Below, in pieces: positions 14,901 to 19,598 of a DNA stretch of 64,000 nt. Position 1 is the stretch's first letter, and each line of letters opens with the position of its first letter. Position numbers and translations under genes: made by a program. Source of the DNA: Pantoea alfalfae (GTDB lineage: Bacteria; Pseudomonadota; Gammaproteobacteria; Enterobacterales; Enterobacteriaceae); contig NZ_CP082292.1 of the NCBI RefSeq assembly GCF_019880205.1, positions 1,302,001-1,366,000 on the forward strand, written 5' to 3'. The notes beneath the pieces are model-generated. The model was not told where the DNA came from. It did not search any database and saw only the letters and a program-made list of their open reading frames with translations.

Positions 14901-15660
14901 CACTCTGTTGCTGGGTTCGCTGCTGCCGGCAACGCTGGCGGCAACCGAGTCGGTGGCACTCTTCTCGGTAGCGGACGACAGCGTTACCGTCGCCAGTGCC
15001 AGCGTGGAGACGCAGCATAGCAGCAGTACCAGCAGCGACGATAACAGCGCCCATGTAGCCGTGGCCTCGACGCTGATTACCGAAGCGGATACGGTGACGC
15101 CGGTCAGCAGCAGTGAAACCGTGGTAGCCAGTGACACCGCTGTGGCGGCGGCACCGGCAGAGGAGGTGGGCTACACCATTGGCGGCGTCGTGATTACGCT
15201 GGCCGATGGCAGTACGGCAGAGGGCGCTTCGGTGATCGGCAGCAGCGGTGCAGATACCGTGACGGTCAGCGATCTTAACTTTACCCATATTGATGGCGGC
15301 GCAGGCACCGATACTCTGGTGCTGAATGGTGAGTATCTCAATCTGGATCTCACCGCGCTGGGCCTGAAAGTTGAACACATTGAAGTGCTTGATTTGGGTA
15401 AAACCGGCACCAACTCCGTGAAACTCGATCTCAATGAGGCACTCAATATTACGGACAAACAGAGTGATGATTTGCTGATCAAAGGCGCAGAAGGCAGTCA
15501 GGTCACACTGGCGAACAGCAACGGCGGTATCTGGGAAGTGACCGGCGAGCGCACGGTGGAGGGCAGAGTCTTTGAGATCTACCACAACTCGGCGCTGAGC
15601 AGTGAAAACACCCTGGGTGATGTGCTGGTGCAGCAGAACCTGCAGGTCCACGTGGCGTAG
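1..15660 (+). CDS. Giant Ig-like repeat adhesin, BapA/LapA type (5' end outside window)
   Basis: The reading frame is open from base 1, so the true start lies upstream; 5,219 residues are visible. About 48 tandem units of roughly 100 residues each begin with a GDxxLNxxE-type motif and contain a DGSW(S/T)VTVP core and a DxAGN end, typical of Bap/BapA bacterial Ig-like domains. The acidic GDG.LN..E segments probably bind calcium (inference). A last, degenerate unit near residues 4880-4975 is followed by a Ser/Thr/Ala-rich linker and a C-terminal region of about 170 residues with an RTX-like GGAGTDTLVL motif, as in type I secretion substrates. The family is secreted in one step and mediates cell-surface attachment and biofilm formation. 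The secretion genes lie just downstream on the same strand. The N-terminal retention module cannot be seen. I am confident of the class, not of the ligand. Confidence 0.93.
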   Translation, partial: GVTVSNVAGVTTSETRDISVDAPTTEPGVPALTLNDFAGDNALSNDEKAVDQLVSGTTSNVEAGQLVTVTLGGQTYSASVQGDGSWSVTVQSAALNALAAGTTTLTVSVSNAAGDVATTAQPITVEAPATQPGQATVTIDAFAGDDILSNSEKASDQLLSGTTTNIAEGQQVTVTLNGETFTATVGADGSWSVTIPASSLAALTAGSATLNATVNNQPGTPVSETRDFLVESSGTAPGTPTLTINAFADDNVLTNDEKLDAQAVSGSTTNVEAGQIVTVTLGGQNYSGTVGADGSWNIAIPADALGALAAGAASLVVTVSNAAGTTVSDTLGITVEPPVTEPGQPVITLDQFAGDDVLSNDEKTSDQLLSGTTTNVEAGQIVTVTLGDQTYSATVGADGSWSLSIPASALTALAAGSATIAATVTSQAGVTVSEDRVIAVEAPAEPGTPTVTIALFAGDDLVDNSEKAVDQTLSGSTSNVEAGQTVTITLGSQNYSALVNPDGSWSTQLPSAALSALAAGTTAITVSVTSVAGALATDSRDINVAPAAGEPGVVSISEPVSVDGFLNLQELSSDLIIGGSAVGVNPGQAVQLNFNGNNYSAVVGSNGFWSVTVPAGDLNGITDGVKLISVTATDASGALLTDSAQLNVVTTTLPQITLNESAITDGILNQTEAGSDLLIGGSTGKAVAGQLVEVLLNGKTYSTTVNDDGSWDLTLPAADLALLSQGANSLTITAIDEAGNRVDETQSFSVDTLPPNLIVAEVAGGDGILNSTEVAAGVPVSGSGALPGERVTVSLNNVIYSATVDEQGNWTVDLPPAALQALSDGSSYTLVVTLTDASGNIATQAQTLAVSTQPPVATVTVPGGDGVLTNNELTEPLLISGTGTAGDSVAVGLNGKTYAAIVDENGSWRASVPVADLATLTNQTYPVTVTVTDPAGNSSTQDTDLRVATEVPALTLNPLDADGVINISDAQQPLIVSGTGDEGDIIRVTLNNLTYSAVVAQDGNWSVNVPAADLVGVPNGTQLVSIVATDADGNTTPASSSLIFATTPPLLDVSTPGSDGYINIAEHTQDLTINGRGGTQGDTVAVSFNGETYTATVDTNGAWSVTVPAAIISQLGDALYPVDVVISDAYGNSTTVASSVTVLAATSPALTIDPVTGDNQVDSAEQLTDILVTGSVTGVPAGQPVLLTINGQSYDGAVLGNGSWSVTLPAGSLGAAGDKTFTVAITDVAGNPALPAEGQFTVIATNVPSLSIAPISDDNALNVLDAQSDLILSGSSANLPANSPISVTLVPGGTLYSTTTDETGSWTLTVPAADLANLAQGNTTVTVSSGDVQTSQTLLVATTPLAEPQINTPFTDGILNTEEASTAQTLTGSVQPGQAVSVTLGGISYPATVAANGDWSVTLPPDALQALAQGSNPVTVTVSDVAGNSTSIIEPITVDTGVPALTVNPIAIDGIINAAETVTDLTISGTVAPGSSVSFVLNGETYSATVAADGSWTATVPAADLQQLTDGRYDLNVTVTSVSGNVATTPLPVTVATTAPDFSINAPAGDGVLNIAEQAAGFSFSGAGSDGDRVSVTLNGVTYTGTVDADGNWALAVPPAALAGLTNGSSYPVVVTVTDAAGNSSSQNSALTVATTPPPLVVAPVSGDNALSTAELAEPLVVSGSGQNGDIVTVQLSDQLYSTTVGVNGQWTLQIDASDLAALPQGTNPLTVTEINANGNQSSQVVELNVATSPDVLPVLTVDSSAFAGDGIVTAAEQLQPITVRGSSSNVEAGQQVVITLNGTDYSGVVGASGNWSITLPAGALAELGEGSQTLNVSVINVVGNSASSSLNFSVDNTLPSIALAPISDDNYLNAQELGGAVVVSGSTSGLPDGSIITVLANGTTASTSVAADGSWSLTLPAGAFNGAADGAQTITATASDGSGQQLATSDATLTVVASTLPVATPGVAFDDGILNGEEALSGGVITGNTGVPGDGQTVIVTLGGTNYSGTVDAAGNWQVAVPPAALSALPQGTTPYTVVVSDVAGNSSQADGNLVVDTLPPVLNFITPSDGIINAAESQQPLTLTGSSEANALIVASFNGTSLSTTADVNGNWSLDLPATVYTGLGNGTYPLTVTASDAAGNASTTSRDLALKVEAGTLPTLTLDAFAGNNVVDGAERLTDQRLTGTTSNVEAGQLVTVTLDGTVYSAAVQASGAWSLIVPAGALAAIADGSASFTVAVSDVAGNTTTTNLTFDINSNASGLAMDAISQDNYLNAQELGQPLIVTGTSANVPEGSLVTLLFNNISYTAQVSASGRWSVIVPAESLTALADGPYTVAVTATDSGGATLSSEAALSVLATLPAPQIVSAFGDGLLNSSDITTSQTLSGTTGVTGDGQTVSVLLNGVTYNGTVDSNGNWQASVPASALAVLPEETLNYTVNVQDAAGNTGSSQGSVTVDLTPPTLSLDPVAGDNSVNIAESTAPIVLSGSSNAEAGQQVTLTLNNQIWTTTVTQDGVWSLTLPAGALAGIPAGAYTLTVTVSDAAGNPVTETREITVATGALSVSINTPFGDGYLNQAETTVSQTLSGSTGVAGEGQTVSVTLGDNDYPAAVDAQGNWTLILTPAQVQALGEGVTTLVVNASDAAGNSGSLTSAVTVDLTPPPLSINPIGSDNVINSVEVLEAVAISGTASVADAGQTVTVSFQNTDYTTRVLSDGTWQVTLPAGVVQGLADGSYPVDVTIRDAAGNLTTVTQTLTRDADSLNLPTLTIGTISDDNFLNQAESLQDLSIGGTSTNLLEGQLVTVTLNAIQYSGTVAADGSWTVIVPAADLGNLPDGDQLLVVVSADTSGNPASASASLVVLASALVQPTLTLNVVAGDDVINATEATTDVAVSGSSTLLAAGTPVTVSFNGTDYSTTIDADGNWTVTVPSAAFINVAPGSTQTFTVTASDVAGNPAVATQEVSFSTTPPVLADITVSAGNTLNLAESLQDLTINGTTTGALPVTVTVTMNNVSYTATADADGNWTLTIPTADVQQLADGPNVIIVSVTDAAGNVTTDTTTTLDVAFNTLPALTLNTPFGDALVSAADAEGALTLSGDSTNLPEGSVVNITVGTQTFSTTTDASGNWTLNLAAGALTGLDDGLTQVVVTAADAAGNPAQVTAGVEILQSDPVSAAFDTTLFGDNIINISEAGSVQLVTGTSTVVPGQTLSVTVGDDNIPLSVTVDANGNWTASLPPEFIANLGTGEHTLTLITTDRAGNSIETTKTFVAAITPIANPTLDTPFIDGRINAEEAAAGGSLTGTVNIDNATSVTVAVNGTVYSATLSADGSRWSLDLPPSVLQSLPDGNWPVSVTVTDANGNSASTSGTVLVAVNALPDVTLNLPFGDGALNATEAGTEQILSGTTGITGAGQTVSVLIAGFNGDQPLAATVQNDGSWSLALSPAQLATFTSGTHTITVTATDIAGNSDVTALSVVTEVAVPVPTFNTGAFGGDNVLNISEAAAGITLTGTTGSVGDNQAVSITVDLNGSLYSGSVDGNGNWTVDLPGNALSSLGNGTQILTLNVVDAAGNSTSTQLPFTSDLSAPQPAVNPEFLGGYVNSGDVDTGITLSGTTGEAGANQTVQLTLGGTTYPATVDANGNWTVPLTQAQLSALPDATYPVTVTATDAAGNSTTINSSLVLDKTPPVLSFTAFTGDNALNYAESIQPQILSGTASGAETGAVVTVSLNTTTLGTAIVDGNGNWSVTLTPEQMATFTPSTTLALAVTDLAGNTATSSVPLTVDLTPPPGPLVTLGTVSGDNIISSQDVAGGVVLSGTSANLGTSGSVTVTINGQTYATTLDASGNWSTAALPVTAFGNADGSVAITVNATDGTTPVTVSGNVLIDLTPPALTINAFAGDNQVNGNENATSQAISGTADVGEAGRTVVVTFNNQTYSAVVQSNGTWSTTVPASAMQALTDGSAPVITAQLADVAGNVTTVTQQVTVDTAAPLVQVDALAGDNVLNAADLAVSQVLTGSAQGAEGQTIGLYLGDAAPIATATVGADGRWSIDLAPNVLSGLTDGALVFGVRVNDLAGNQTDATLTVNKVVNSALTLVVDSVFGDGTLSALDTTVAQTISGTATSAGVGATVSVVLGGTTLSASVGQDGKWAIVVPPAVLDLVTDGNLAVNVTLTDAAGNTRTVGETVTAIVDAVPVVGALTGLFGGDNLLNIAEAAAGQLVGGVISNAAAGSQVTVTFGSKTYSTTVQAGGAWSVSLPGSDLTSLLDGNLTLGVSVRDAAGNVASNSASIGIFTQTPSISLTSLFGDGVLNLADIATGQVISGVVNNVAQGSVVTLSVGNSQLTATVGAGGAFSATVTPDILGTLAQGNLTVGASVTDAAGNTASTSAGIRVDTLLPTITVNPLFGDGLLNVADALVTQVIGGVVGGAEAGSRVVVSVGSQQFVTATDASGNFNVSLTPALLQGIADGNLTVGVSVTDSAGNTSSTTAGALVGIHNLPKVTLNPLFGDGVLNLAESLVTQTISGTVSGVAAGSSVRLAIGNTTATALVNADGTFSTTVSPAVLSTLLNGNFTVSAAVTDPVGNVSSTSAGVSLGLVQPTLTVNTVFGDGVLSAADLASNQTLSGTSSLSAGSTVSATLNGLTYTTKVVSGGNWSISVPKADLAAITDGSKTVTVTGTDAYGNVANSSGTLSVISQSTPVVAITSLFGDNALSAADVKTAQTISGTASNAEGSVIRVTLGGQTYSTTVSSNGNWSLSVPAANLAAIADGLQTVTASVINGAGSNGSTSASLGVVSHTMPTVSVNSFFGGDGYLNIAEANTAETIRGTSTNAAGGTVTVNVAGNVLTTTIGANGAWSISVPSATLKGIADGSHPLTVTVTDIGGNTATSTSSFTALSHNQPLVGVDPVLSIVGSLLTGLVVQGGSLNAAQGSKVSVTLLLSNGSNGPTLNTTTDALGRYAVNFSPSLLSVGGLLLSLNTLAKVSITDVAGNSYTTTNTLLLGSLLPATLAATESVALFSVADDSVTVASASVETQHSSSTSSDDNSAHVAVASTLITEADTVTPVSSSETVVASDTAVAAAPAEEVGYTIGGVVITLADGSTAEGASVIGSSGADTVTVSDLNFTHIDGGAGTDTLVLNGEYLNLDLTALGLKVEHIEVLDLGKTGTNSVKLDLNEALNITDKQSDDLLIKGAEGSQVTLANSNGGIWEVTGERTVEGRVFEIYHNSALSSENTLGDVLVQQNLQVHVA

Positions 15661-15690
15661 TCACAGCAACGTCTGTCAGGTCGCTCTGAG

Positions 15691-15724
15691 AAGCGGGTGC
15701 GTAAGCACCCGCTTTTTTTATTTT
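15691..15724 (+). terminator. Rho-independent terminator of the giant adhesin gene
   Basis: A GC-rich stem (AGCGGGTGC / GCACCCGCT) with a GTAA loop is followed by a run of seven T, 31 bases after the stop codon. It separates the giant gene from the next repeat protein. The remaining 280 bases to the next start hold a small ACGGCGTTACGCCGT inverted repeat near 15801 and no other signal I can support. Confidence 0.9.
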
Positions 15725-16005
15725 AGTCACGTAATAATTTCACTTTCCAGATTATCGCCACTATCCATTAGCAGAATGAAAGATTAGGGTAAGCGCAGCA
15801 AACGGCGTTACGCCGTAAATCAGCATTCTGGCTCCATTTGTCGCTTTTATCAGCGTCCTCTTTCATCATCCCTGTTACCTGCGGGTAATCAGTTCCGACC
15901 AGCGAAAACGGGCAGCGTCAGCTGACCCACTACCTATCGACAGTCTTAACGTCCGGTTTATCCGGGCCCTTTGGTCTGCATTTCTGTTCTGAACTGAGGT
16001 TACCT

Positions 16006-17922
16006 ATGTCAACACGCGATACGCTTCGTTCCGTCCGGTTCGAATCCATTTTCCAGACGGCGGTGAGCGACTTTGCCGTCGCCGACAGCGCGCTGCCCGC
16101 CATTGCGCCAGTCACAACGCAGAGTCTCTCTCTGCCTGTTACCCCTTTCTCTGCGGAGTCACCGCATAGCAGCCCGCTCAACTACAGTGCCCTGGCTGTC
16201 AGCGCGGTTGAGAGTCCCCCTCCTGTTGCGCTACGCCCCTATGAACCTCTTGCTATGGATGGTGTTATTGCCGGCTGGGAGGCGCAAAAACCGGTACATC
16301 TGCGCGGCCGGGCGGAAGGCGAAGCAGGCTCAACGGTCACACTGACGTTCAACGACCAGAGCTGGCACAGCACCGTTAACAAGTGGGGCTACTGGAACGC
16401 TTCCATGCCGGCTGAGGCGCTAAAAGGTGTGCCGGATGGCAATCACTCGCTGACGCTGACCCTTACCGATAAAGCGGGCCACAGCACCACAACCGACGTC
16501 GATTTTGGTCTCTATGTTGACCGCACCATCAAACCGACACTGACAGTGGACACGATCAGTGGCGACAACGCGGTAAATATTGCTGAGAGCATTTACGGCG
16601 TTGAAATCAGCGGTAGCGCAACGCACCTGCCGGCGGGGTCGGTGCTGAAATTAACGTTGGGCACGCAAACGACCACCGCCGTCATGGGACGTGATGGCAA
16701 GTGGTATGGCTCTTTCCAGGAAAGTGATATGAAAGCGCTGGCGGATGGCGTCTACAGTCTGAAAGTCGCGGCGACCGATCCCAATGGAAAAACCGTGACC
16801 GAATATCACGATCTGACGTTGATTACTCACCTGAGTAGCGTGCCCATCATCACCTTTGATAAGGTCACGTCGGACGACGTCATTAATCTGGCGGAAACCC
16901 AGCAGGATCTGCTGCTGAGCGGCACGCTCTCTACCGTGATGCCGGGTCACCGGCTGGTGATCACCGGTGCCAACCAGAAAGATTATGCCGCCACAATAGG
17001 CGAAGATGGACACTGGCAGGTGGTAATCCCGGCAGCGGATGTGCCCGCTTTTATCAACGTTGGAGAAATTCGTGCCTGGTCGATCGACGGGGCCAAAAAC
17101 TACCTTGACGTCACGCATGAGCTGAATATCCACACCGGTTTTATTCCGATCTACACCGAAATGGATATCGGCGGTGACATGACGCTTAACTATCAGGAGG
17201 CGCAGCACGATCTGAGCTTCTACGTTGAAGGTGCCAACACCCTGGAGATCAACGGTAAAACCTACCAGCCTGATGCCAAAGGTATGGTAACACTGACCTC
17301 CAGCGAGCTGCTGGCACTGCCGGATGGCCCGGTCGCCGCCATCTTTCACCGCTGGGATGAATATGGCAACAGCGACACCCAGACCAGCGATAAACTCTTT
17401 ACCGTAGCCGTGCATCAGCGCCCGACGCTGACCCTGGATACGGCTTTTGGTGACAATAAAATTGATGCTGCCGATGTCAACAGCTGGCATCTGATCCAGG
17501 GTAGCTCCAGCCATCTGCAACCGGGCAGCCTGGTAGAATTAACGCTGGGCGATCAGCACTACAGCGCCAGCGTAAAAGCGGATGGTGGCTGGGCGCTGAC
17601 TATTCTGGCCGGACAGCTGGCACCGCTGGATAATGGTGAGTACCAGATGACGGTCAGCGGCAAAGACAGCGCCGGTAATCTGGCCACGGCCAGTCAGACG
17701 GTGCAGGTGGCATCGCATACCGAAACGGCCAGCCTGATGGCGGACCAGACGGTGGATAATGTGCTTGAAACCGTCACTCTCACTCAGCAGGCAGAGACTG
17801 CGTACGTTGCGCACACCTCCACGGCTTCTGCTGTTCCGCAGGAGAGCCATCTCTTCTCCGATGTTCCTTATACCCTTGCCGACCATCTGCTGCAGCATCC
17901 TGCAGCACAGCCGATAGTCTGA
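16006..17922 (+). CDS. 638-residue Ig-like repeat protein, small relative of the adjacent giant adhesin
   Basis: The start is an ATG preceded by a GAGGT ribosome site. Residues 1-80 are a low-complexity segment rich in Ser, Ala and Pro, with no Sec signal and no match I recognise. Residues about 81-570 form five diverged copies of the Ig-like unit seen in the giant adhesin (GDNAVNIAE, SDDVINLAE, FGDNKIDAAD anchors), with the fourth copy the most degenerate. The last 65 residues are a Ser/Thr/Ala tail ending in hydrophobic residues. There is no RTX-like block like the one closing the giant protein. It lies between the adhesin and its secretion genes on the same strand, which suggests a second type I substrate or an accessory adhesin (inference). 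It could also be a remnant of an adhesin duplication, although the frame is intact. Confidence 0.88.
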   Translation: MSTRDTLRSVRFESIFQTAVSDFAVADSALPAIAPVTTQSLSLPVTPFSAESPHSSPLNYSALAVSAVESPPPVALRPYEPLAMDGVIAGWEAQKPVHLRGRAEGEAGSTVTLTFNDQSWHSTVNKWGYWNASMPAEALKGVPDGNHSLTLTLTDKAGHSTTTDVDFGLYVDRTIKPTLTVDTISGDNAVNIAESIYGVEISGSATHLPAGSVLKLTLGTQTTTAVMGRDGKWYGSFQESDMKALADGVYSLKVAATDPNGKTVTEYHDLTLITHLSSVPIITFDKVTSDDVINLAETQQDLLLSGTLSTVMPGHRLVITGANQKDYAATIGEDGHWQVVIPAADVPAFINVGEIRAWSIDGAKNYLDVTHELNIHTGFIPIYTEMDIGGDMTLNYQEAQHDLSFYVEGANTLEINGKTYQPDAKGMVTLTSSELLALPDGPVAAIFHRWDEYGNSDTQTSDKLFTVAVHQRPTLTLDTAFGDNKIDAADVNSWHLIQGSSSHLQPGSLVELTLGDQHYSASVKADGGWALTILAGQLAPLDNGEYQMTVSGKDSAGNLATASQTVQVASHTETASLMADQTVDNVLETVTLTQQAETAYVAHTSTASAVPQESHLFSDVPYTLADHLLQHPAAQPIV

Positions 17923-17950
17923 CGCCGACACATTAGTAAAAGCACTGCCT

Positions 17951-17979
17951 TCCGGACAGGTTTGTTAAGCCTGTCTGGA
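17951..17979 (+). terminator. Hairpin after the small repeat protein, possible terminator
   Basis: TCCGGACAGG pairs with CCTGTCTGGA (one G-T pair) around a nine-base loop, 28 bases after the stop. No T-run follows, so termination here is uncertain and read-through into the secretion genes is possible. Confidence 0.4.
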
Positions 17980-18031
17980 TTGGCATGGACTTGTCTGATG
18001 GTTGTTTTTCGTCCGTTCAGGAGAAATATTA

Positions 18032-18073
18032 ATGATTTCATCTATTTTTAGCAGGAATAAGCGCGGGATATGA
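18032..18073 (+). CDS. Possible 13-codon leader ORF upstream of the secretion genes
   Basis: An ATG lies eight bases after AGGAG and opens a frame encoding MISSIFSRNKRGI. The ribosome site is better than that of the following TolC-like gene. Nothing else supports expression. The 300-base gap it lies in is otherwise AT-rich and probably carries the promoter of the secretion genes. Confidence 0.2.
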   Translation: MISSIFSRNKRGI

Positions 18074-18223
18074 TCTAATAATGTTAAATGTCGTTTGGCG
18101 TCCCGCTAACAAACCATAAAAAAAATAAAGCAATAACGCTGTCTGGCTCTGAGACATACTCCTTTTAGCTCGCTTTGTTCACCAGGAAAAACACCATGAT
18201 GATAAGAACCCCTGCTGGTATTG

Positions 18224-19582
18224 ATGATGAACAAAGCGCGATTAACTTTTTTGTTGTGCGCCCTGAGTGGCGTGGCAGTGCACGCGGCCTTTGCCGCACC
18301 GTTACCTAAAGCCGAATTTAACTGGCGTGCTGCGCCGACCGAAGAACAGATTGCCAGCTTAACGCTGCGCGACGCCATTCTCCGGGCCTTCGCCCGCAAT
18401 CCGAAAATCTCGGAAGCGGCGGCACAGATCCACGTCGGCAAGGGGGATATGGATGCCGCCCGCAGCGCCTGGTATCCGCAGATCTCACTGCAGGGTGCCG
18501 CGGGACGCTCTCACCAGACCGACTCCGCTGGCAGTCTGAACAATAATGGCTCCGGCGGTATCACACTCAGTCAACTGCTTTATGATTTTGGCCGCACCGG
18601 CAGCGCCATCGATGAACAGCATGCGCTGTCAGATGCCTATCGTTTCGGCTTGTTTGATTCGATGACTACCGTGGCGGAAGATACGCTGCAGGCCTACCTT
18701 GAAGTCAAACGCTATCAGGCGCTGTCTGAAACGGCGCACACCAATATCGCCTCGCTGCAGCGGGTTCGGGATATTGCAAAACTGCGCGCCGATGCCGGAC
18801 TCAACTCGCAGTCAGATGTTTTGCAGGCGGAAACCCGCATCGCCGCAATGCAGGCCACGCTTGAGCAATATCGTGCCCAGCACCGTTCCGCCACCGCGCA
18901 GCTGACTGTGCTGACCGGCGTGGTTCCCGCCACGCTGCCGGAACTGCCACAGGCGCTGCTTAAGCAGCAGATCACCCTCGACAAAATCGCCTATGAAAGC
19001 AGCGCGGCGGTGCGCAGCGCGCAGTCGAAACAGGAAGCCGCCCGTGAACGGGTGCGCCAGGCAGAGTCCGGTCACTGGCCGACGATTAAAGTGCAGGCGG
19101 GCCGGACCCGCTATGAAAACGATCGTGCGTCTTACTGGGATGATGAAGTGCAGCTGCAGGTGGAAGCGCCGCTTTATCAGGGCGGCATGGTCAATGCCAG
19201 AACCGCGTCAGCGGAGGGCGATCGTGAAGCGGCGCAGGCCGCAGTTCAGCAGGCCAAACTCGCCATTAATCAGAATGCCTCCACCGCCTATGCCGACATG
19301 ATTGGCGCGCAGCAACGGCAGGCTGCCGGGGAAGTGCAGCTGGCCAGCGCCGACCATACCCGAAATGTCTACGCCGATGAATATCGCCTGAGCAAGCGCA
19401 GCCTGAACGATCTGCTGAGCGTGGAACAGGATGTGTTTCAGGCTGACAGCTCACGTATCACCGCGCTTTATGACGGCTGGGATGCCACCGTGCGCTATGC
19501 CGCCGCGGTAGACAATCTGCTCGATATCATGGGTATCGATCGCCAGCAAAGCAGCGGCGATCTCCTTCCTTCGCTGCAATAG
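18224..19582 (+). CDS. TolC-family outer membrane channel of the adhesin type I secretion system
   Basis: This is the outer-membrane exit duct that pairs with the inner-membrane ABC exporter and HlyD-like adaptor encoded next. The start is set at the first of two adjacent ATG codons (a TTG precedes them); stop codons at 18197-18205 in this frame exclude an earlier start. An N-terminal signal peptide ends near AAFAAP. Two outer-membrane efflux domains follow, with long helical Ala/Gln/Glu-rich stretches and LLYDFGRTGS and EAPLYQGGM motifs typical of LapE/BapB-like proteins. The length (about 452 residues) is normal. No strong Shine-Dalgarno is present; an out-of-frame ATG at 18196 has a better one and its 37-codon frame overlaps this start, so translation may be coupled. 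It is 16 bases from the ABC gene. Confidence 0.93.
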   Translation: MMNKARLTFLLCALSGVAVHAAFAAPLPKAEFNWRAAPTEEQIASLTLRDAILRAFARNPKISEAAAQIHVGKGDMDAARSAWYPQISLQGAAGRSHQTDSAGSLNNNGSGGITLSQLLYDFGRTGSAIDEQHALSDAYRFGLFDSMTTVAEDTLQAYLEVKRYQALSETAHTNIASLQRVRDIAKLRADAGLNSQSDVLQAETRIAAMQATLEQYRAQHRSATAQLTVLTGVVPATLPELPQALLKQQITLDKIAYESSAAVRSAQSKQEAARERVRQAESGHWPTIKVQAGRTRYENDRASYWDDEVQLQVEAPLYQGGMVNARTASAEGDREAAQAAVQQAKLAINQNASTAYADMIGAQQRQAAGEVQLASADHTRNVYADEYRLSKRSLNDLLSVEQDVFQADSSRITALYDGWDATVRYAAAVDNLLDIMGIDRQQSSGDLLPSLQ

Positions 19583-19598
19583 CGATAAGGCATTAATA

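Noticed and set aside
399..15651. Many minus-strand ORFs inside the giant adhesin gene (e.g. 4222-5082 and 14806-15651, each over 280 codons)
   Set aside because: They arise from the repetitive GC-rich coding sequence of the opposite strand; their products have biased composition and no domains.
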